Below are positions 43,883 through 45,536 of a stretch of 45,536 bases of DNA, one piece after another. Location: contig CAUZEB010000002.1 of assembly GCA_963578655.1 (NCBI GenBank), positions 1 through 45,536 on the forward strand, given 5' to 3'. This DNA comes from CAUZEB01 sp963578655 (GTDB taxonomy: Bacteria; Chloroflexota; Dehalococcoidia; Lucifugimonadales; CAUZEB01). The notes beneath the pieces were generated by a model, which saw only the letters and a program-made list of their open reading frames with translations, had not been told where the DNA came from and searched no databases. Position 1 is the first letter of the stretch. Each line of letters opens with the position of its first letter. A program made the translations under genes and the position numbers.

Positions 43883-44782
43883 GTGAAGGGCAAGTTAATA
43901 GATGGAGTCGCATTAGCAAAAGAAATCAGAAATGAAGTCGCAGATCAGGTTATCGACATGAGATCAAAACACAATCTGGTCCCTGGTTTAGCAGCGATTC
44001 TAGTTGGAGAGGATCCAGCCTCACAGATTTATGTAAGTAATAAAGAGAAGGCTGCTACCCAAGTCGGAATGATCAGTAAAGTTTTCAAGCTGCCAAATGA
44101 TACCTCTGAAAACGAACTTATCACCCTCATCGAATGCCTAAACAACGATTCCACCTTTCATGGTATCCTTGTTCAACTTCCCCTCCCAAGTAAAATTAAT
44201 GAAGGTAAATGTATCGAGGCTATTTCTCCAACGAAGGATGTCGATGGGTTGCATCCAGTTAACGTCGGCCTGCTTGTTTCAGGCAAGCCTAGATTCATAT
44301 CAGCGACTCCGGCAGGTATTCAGCAAATGATTTTGCGTAACGGCTATAATATAGAAGGCAAGCACGTTGTTATTTGTGGGCGCAGTAACATCGTTGGTAA
44401 ACCTATTGCCAATCTATTAATGCAACGTTTACCGGGATCAAATGCAACAGTCACATTATGTCATAGCAAAACCAAGGATTTAGATGGTTTCACACGACAG
44501 GCAGATATTCTTATTGCAGCTATTGGTCAACCGAAATTCATTACACATGACATGGTAAAAGAAGGCGTAATAGTAATAGATGTGGGCATAAATAGAATTG
44601 ACGCCCCTGATAGGAAACGGGGTTATAAACTTGTAGGAGATGTGGATTTTGACTCGGTGTCTGAAAAGGCACTCGCGATAACCCCGGTGCCAGGAGGTGT
44701 AGGCCCCATGACCATAGCTATGCTACTCAACAATACGCTTAAGTCCGCCCATCTCTCTATAAAGACAAATTCTTTGATTTAG
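43883..44782 (+). CDS. folD: Bifunctional methylenetetrahydrofolate dehydrogenase/cyclohydrolase
   Basis: This 299-residue protein is FolD, interconverting methylene-, methenyl- and formyl-tetrahydrofolate. The active-site Tyr50 and Lys54 lie in QIYVSNKEKAA, followed by GILVQLPLP and ISPTKDVDGLHP, with the NADP-binding VVICGRSNIVGKP and TPVPGGVGPMTIAML at the end. The GTG at 43883 has an AGAGGTGATT ribosome binding site. It is divergent from metF, forming a one-carbon pair, and is followed after 19 bases by queA. Confidence 0.96.
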   Translation: MKGKLIDGVALAKEIRNEVADQVIDMRSKHNLVPGLAAILVGEDPASQIYVSNKEKAATQVGMISKVFKLPNDTSENELITLIECLNNDSTFHGILVQLPLPSKINEGKCIEAISPTKDVDGLHPVNVGLLVSGKPRFISATPAGIQQMILRNGYNIEGKHVVICGRSNIVGKPIANLLMQRLPGSNATVTLCHSKTKDLDGFTRQADILIAAIGQPKFITHDMVKEGVIVIDVGINRIDAPDRKRGYKLVGDVDFDSVSEKALAITPVPGGVGPMTIAMLLNNTLKSAHLSIKTNSLI

Positions 44783-44801
44783 ATAGCAACCACTTTATAG
44801 C

Positions 44802-45536
44802 ATGCTTGATTTCGATTATCAACTTCCTAAAGATCTTATAGCGCAAACTCCCACAGAGCCTCGGGATAACTCCAGGCTAATGGTCGTGACACGGAATAAC
44901 CGATCAATTCATCACGACACCTTCTTTAACTTGCCAGAATACTTACGCGATGGAGACGTCCTCGTATTCAACAACAGCAGAGTTATTTCTGCACGCTTAC
45001 AAGGCATTAGGGTCAAGACAGGAGGAAGGATAGAACTTCTACTGATTAAGCGTTTATCTCCTGGAATATGGAAAGCCCTCGTGAAACCTGGACGACGTAT
45101 GAAAGAAGGTACAGCCTTCCTTATACCAGATGGTAGTGGTAAGGGAGGTATCAACGGTGACGTAGTGGAAGTGGAAAAGGATGGTACCAGAATCGTACAT
45201 CTTTCAAACGAAGAACTGATACCCATCTTGGGCATGATACCATTACCTCCTTACATCAAGAAATCTGTACAGGATGAAGAACGCTACCAGACCGTTTATG
45301 GGGAAATTGACGGTAGCATTGCTGCACCAACTGCTGGGCTTCACTTCACTTCCAGCTTACTTGACAGGATCCGTGGTCTCGATATTAAAACCTTGTTTAC
45401 CACACTACATGTAGGATGGGATTCATTTAGACCTATAGATAATGAAGACCCCAAATGTCATAAAATGCACTCGGAATACTGGAACCTAGACGAGGAATGC
45501 GCCAATTCCATCAACAAGGCAAAACAGGAAGGTAGA
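44802..45536 (+). CDS. queA: S-adenosylmethionine:tRNA ribosyltransferase-isomerase QueA, partial
   Basis: The frame starts at ATG 44802 and runs off the window after 245 codons, so the C-terminal part is missing. It reads MLDFDYQLPKDLIAQTP, LVFNNSRVISARLQG, IPLPPYIK and SIAAPTAGLHFTSSLLDRI, all diagnostic of QueA, which makes epoxyqueuosine in tRNA from preQ1. It lies 19 bases after folD on the same strand and is probably co-transcribed. The usual length is about 340. Confidence 0.95.
   Translation, partial: MLDFDYQLPKDLIAQTPTEPRDNSRLMVVTRNNRSIHHDTFFNLPEYLRDGDVLVFNNSRVISARLQGIRVKTGGRIELLLIKRLSPGIWKALVKPGRRMKEGTAFLIPDGSGKGGINGDVVEVEKDGTRIVHLSNEELIPILGMIPLPPYIKKSVQDEERYQTVYGEIDGSIAAPTAGLHFTSSLLDRIRGLDIKTLFTTLHVGWDSFRPIDNEDPKCHKMHSEYWNLDEECANSINKAKQEGR

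Overview
The window reads as about 45 kb of chromosome from an AT-rich, gene-dense free-living bacterium. There are no phage genes, IS elements, CRISPR arrays, tRNAs or rRNAs that I could find. The best guess at the organism is a Chloroflexota bacterium, perhaps a Dehalococcoidia or marine SAR202-type lineage. This is an inference from gene content: two DAO-type FAD oxidoreductases, two luciferase-like (F420/FMN) oxidoreductases, an enolase-superfamily remnant, a MaoC-type fatty-acid dehydratase pair, FabL, a type-2 isoleucyl-tRNA synthetase, and a mix of ATG, GTG and TTG starts with good Shine-Dalgarno sequences. No marker gene settles it.

Layout: 0-8.2 kb holds coaD (partial) and rsmD on the minus strand, then lysS, a FAD oxidoreductase and a Bax-inhibitor-1 membrane protein, then ileS on the minus strand. 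8.4-12.3 kb is accessory metabolism: a YtcJ-type amidohydrolase, a DinB-like protein, an M42-like metallopeptidase and a small unknown gene. 12.35-15.8 kb is the tightly packed rpmH-rnpA-yidD-(PQQ lipoprotein)-yidC-jag operon for ribosome, RNase P and membrane-protein insertion. Just upstream is a perfect 26-bp-arm palindrome, and the yidC 3' end is overprinted on the start of jag. 16.1-21.3 kb holds an AI-2E-type permease, a HAD hydrolase, two crotonase-family proteins and an acyl-CoA synthetase, followed by a truncated enolase-superfamily pseudogene and serS.

23.5-30 kb is a type II fatty-acid synthesis region: a HadA-like and a HadB-like dehydratase subunit, plsX, fabG, and further on fabL. 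A tandem NIPSNAP protein and a class III aminotransferase lie among them. 30-31.9 kb holds ygfZ-like and erpA/iscA-like Fe-S genes and a zinc-ribbon protein. 32.4-36.8 kb is accessory: a frameshifted haloacid dehalogenase, a second FAD oxidoreductase, an isocitrate-lyase/PEP-mutase family enzyme, a cupin and a luciferase-like oxidoreductase. 37-39 kb is a yihY-htrA pair. 39-43.7 kb is a minus-strand cluster metF-acpS-LLM-nnrED-menG, and folD and queA (partial) follow on the plus strand.

Functionally the core genes cover lipid synthesis (HadAB, FabG, FabL, PlsX, AcpS), membrane biogenesis (YidC, YidD, Jag, HtrA), one-carbon and Fe-S metabolism (MetF, FolD, YgfZ, ErpA) and tRNA charging (LysRS, IleRS, SerRS). 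No clear new defence or mobile system is visible. The most interesting signals are the yidC/jag overprint with its inserted beta-propeller lipoprotein, the GXHH-type isoleucyl-tRNA synthetase, the HadAB-plus-FabL fatty-acid set, a crotonase lacking one catalytic Glu, the long palindrome before rpmH, and two decaying genes.
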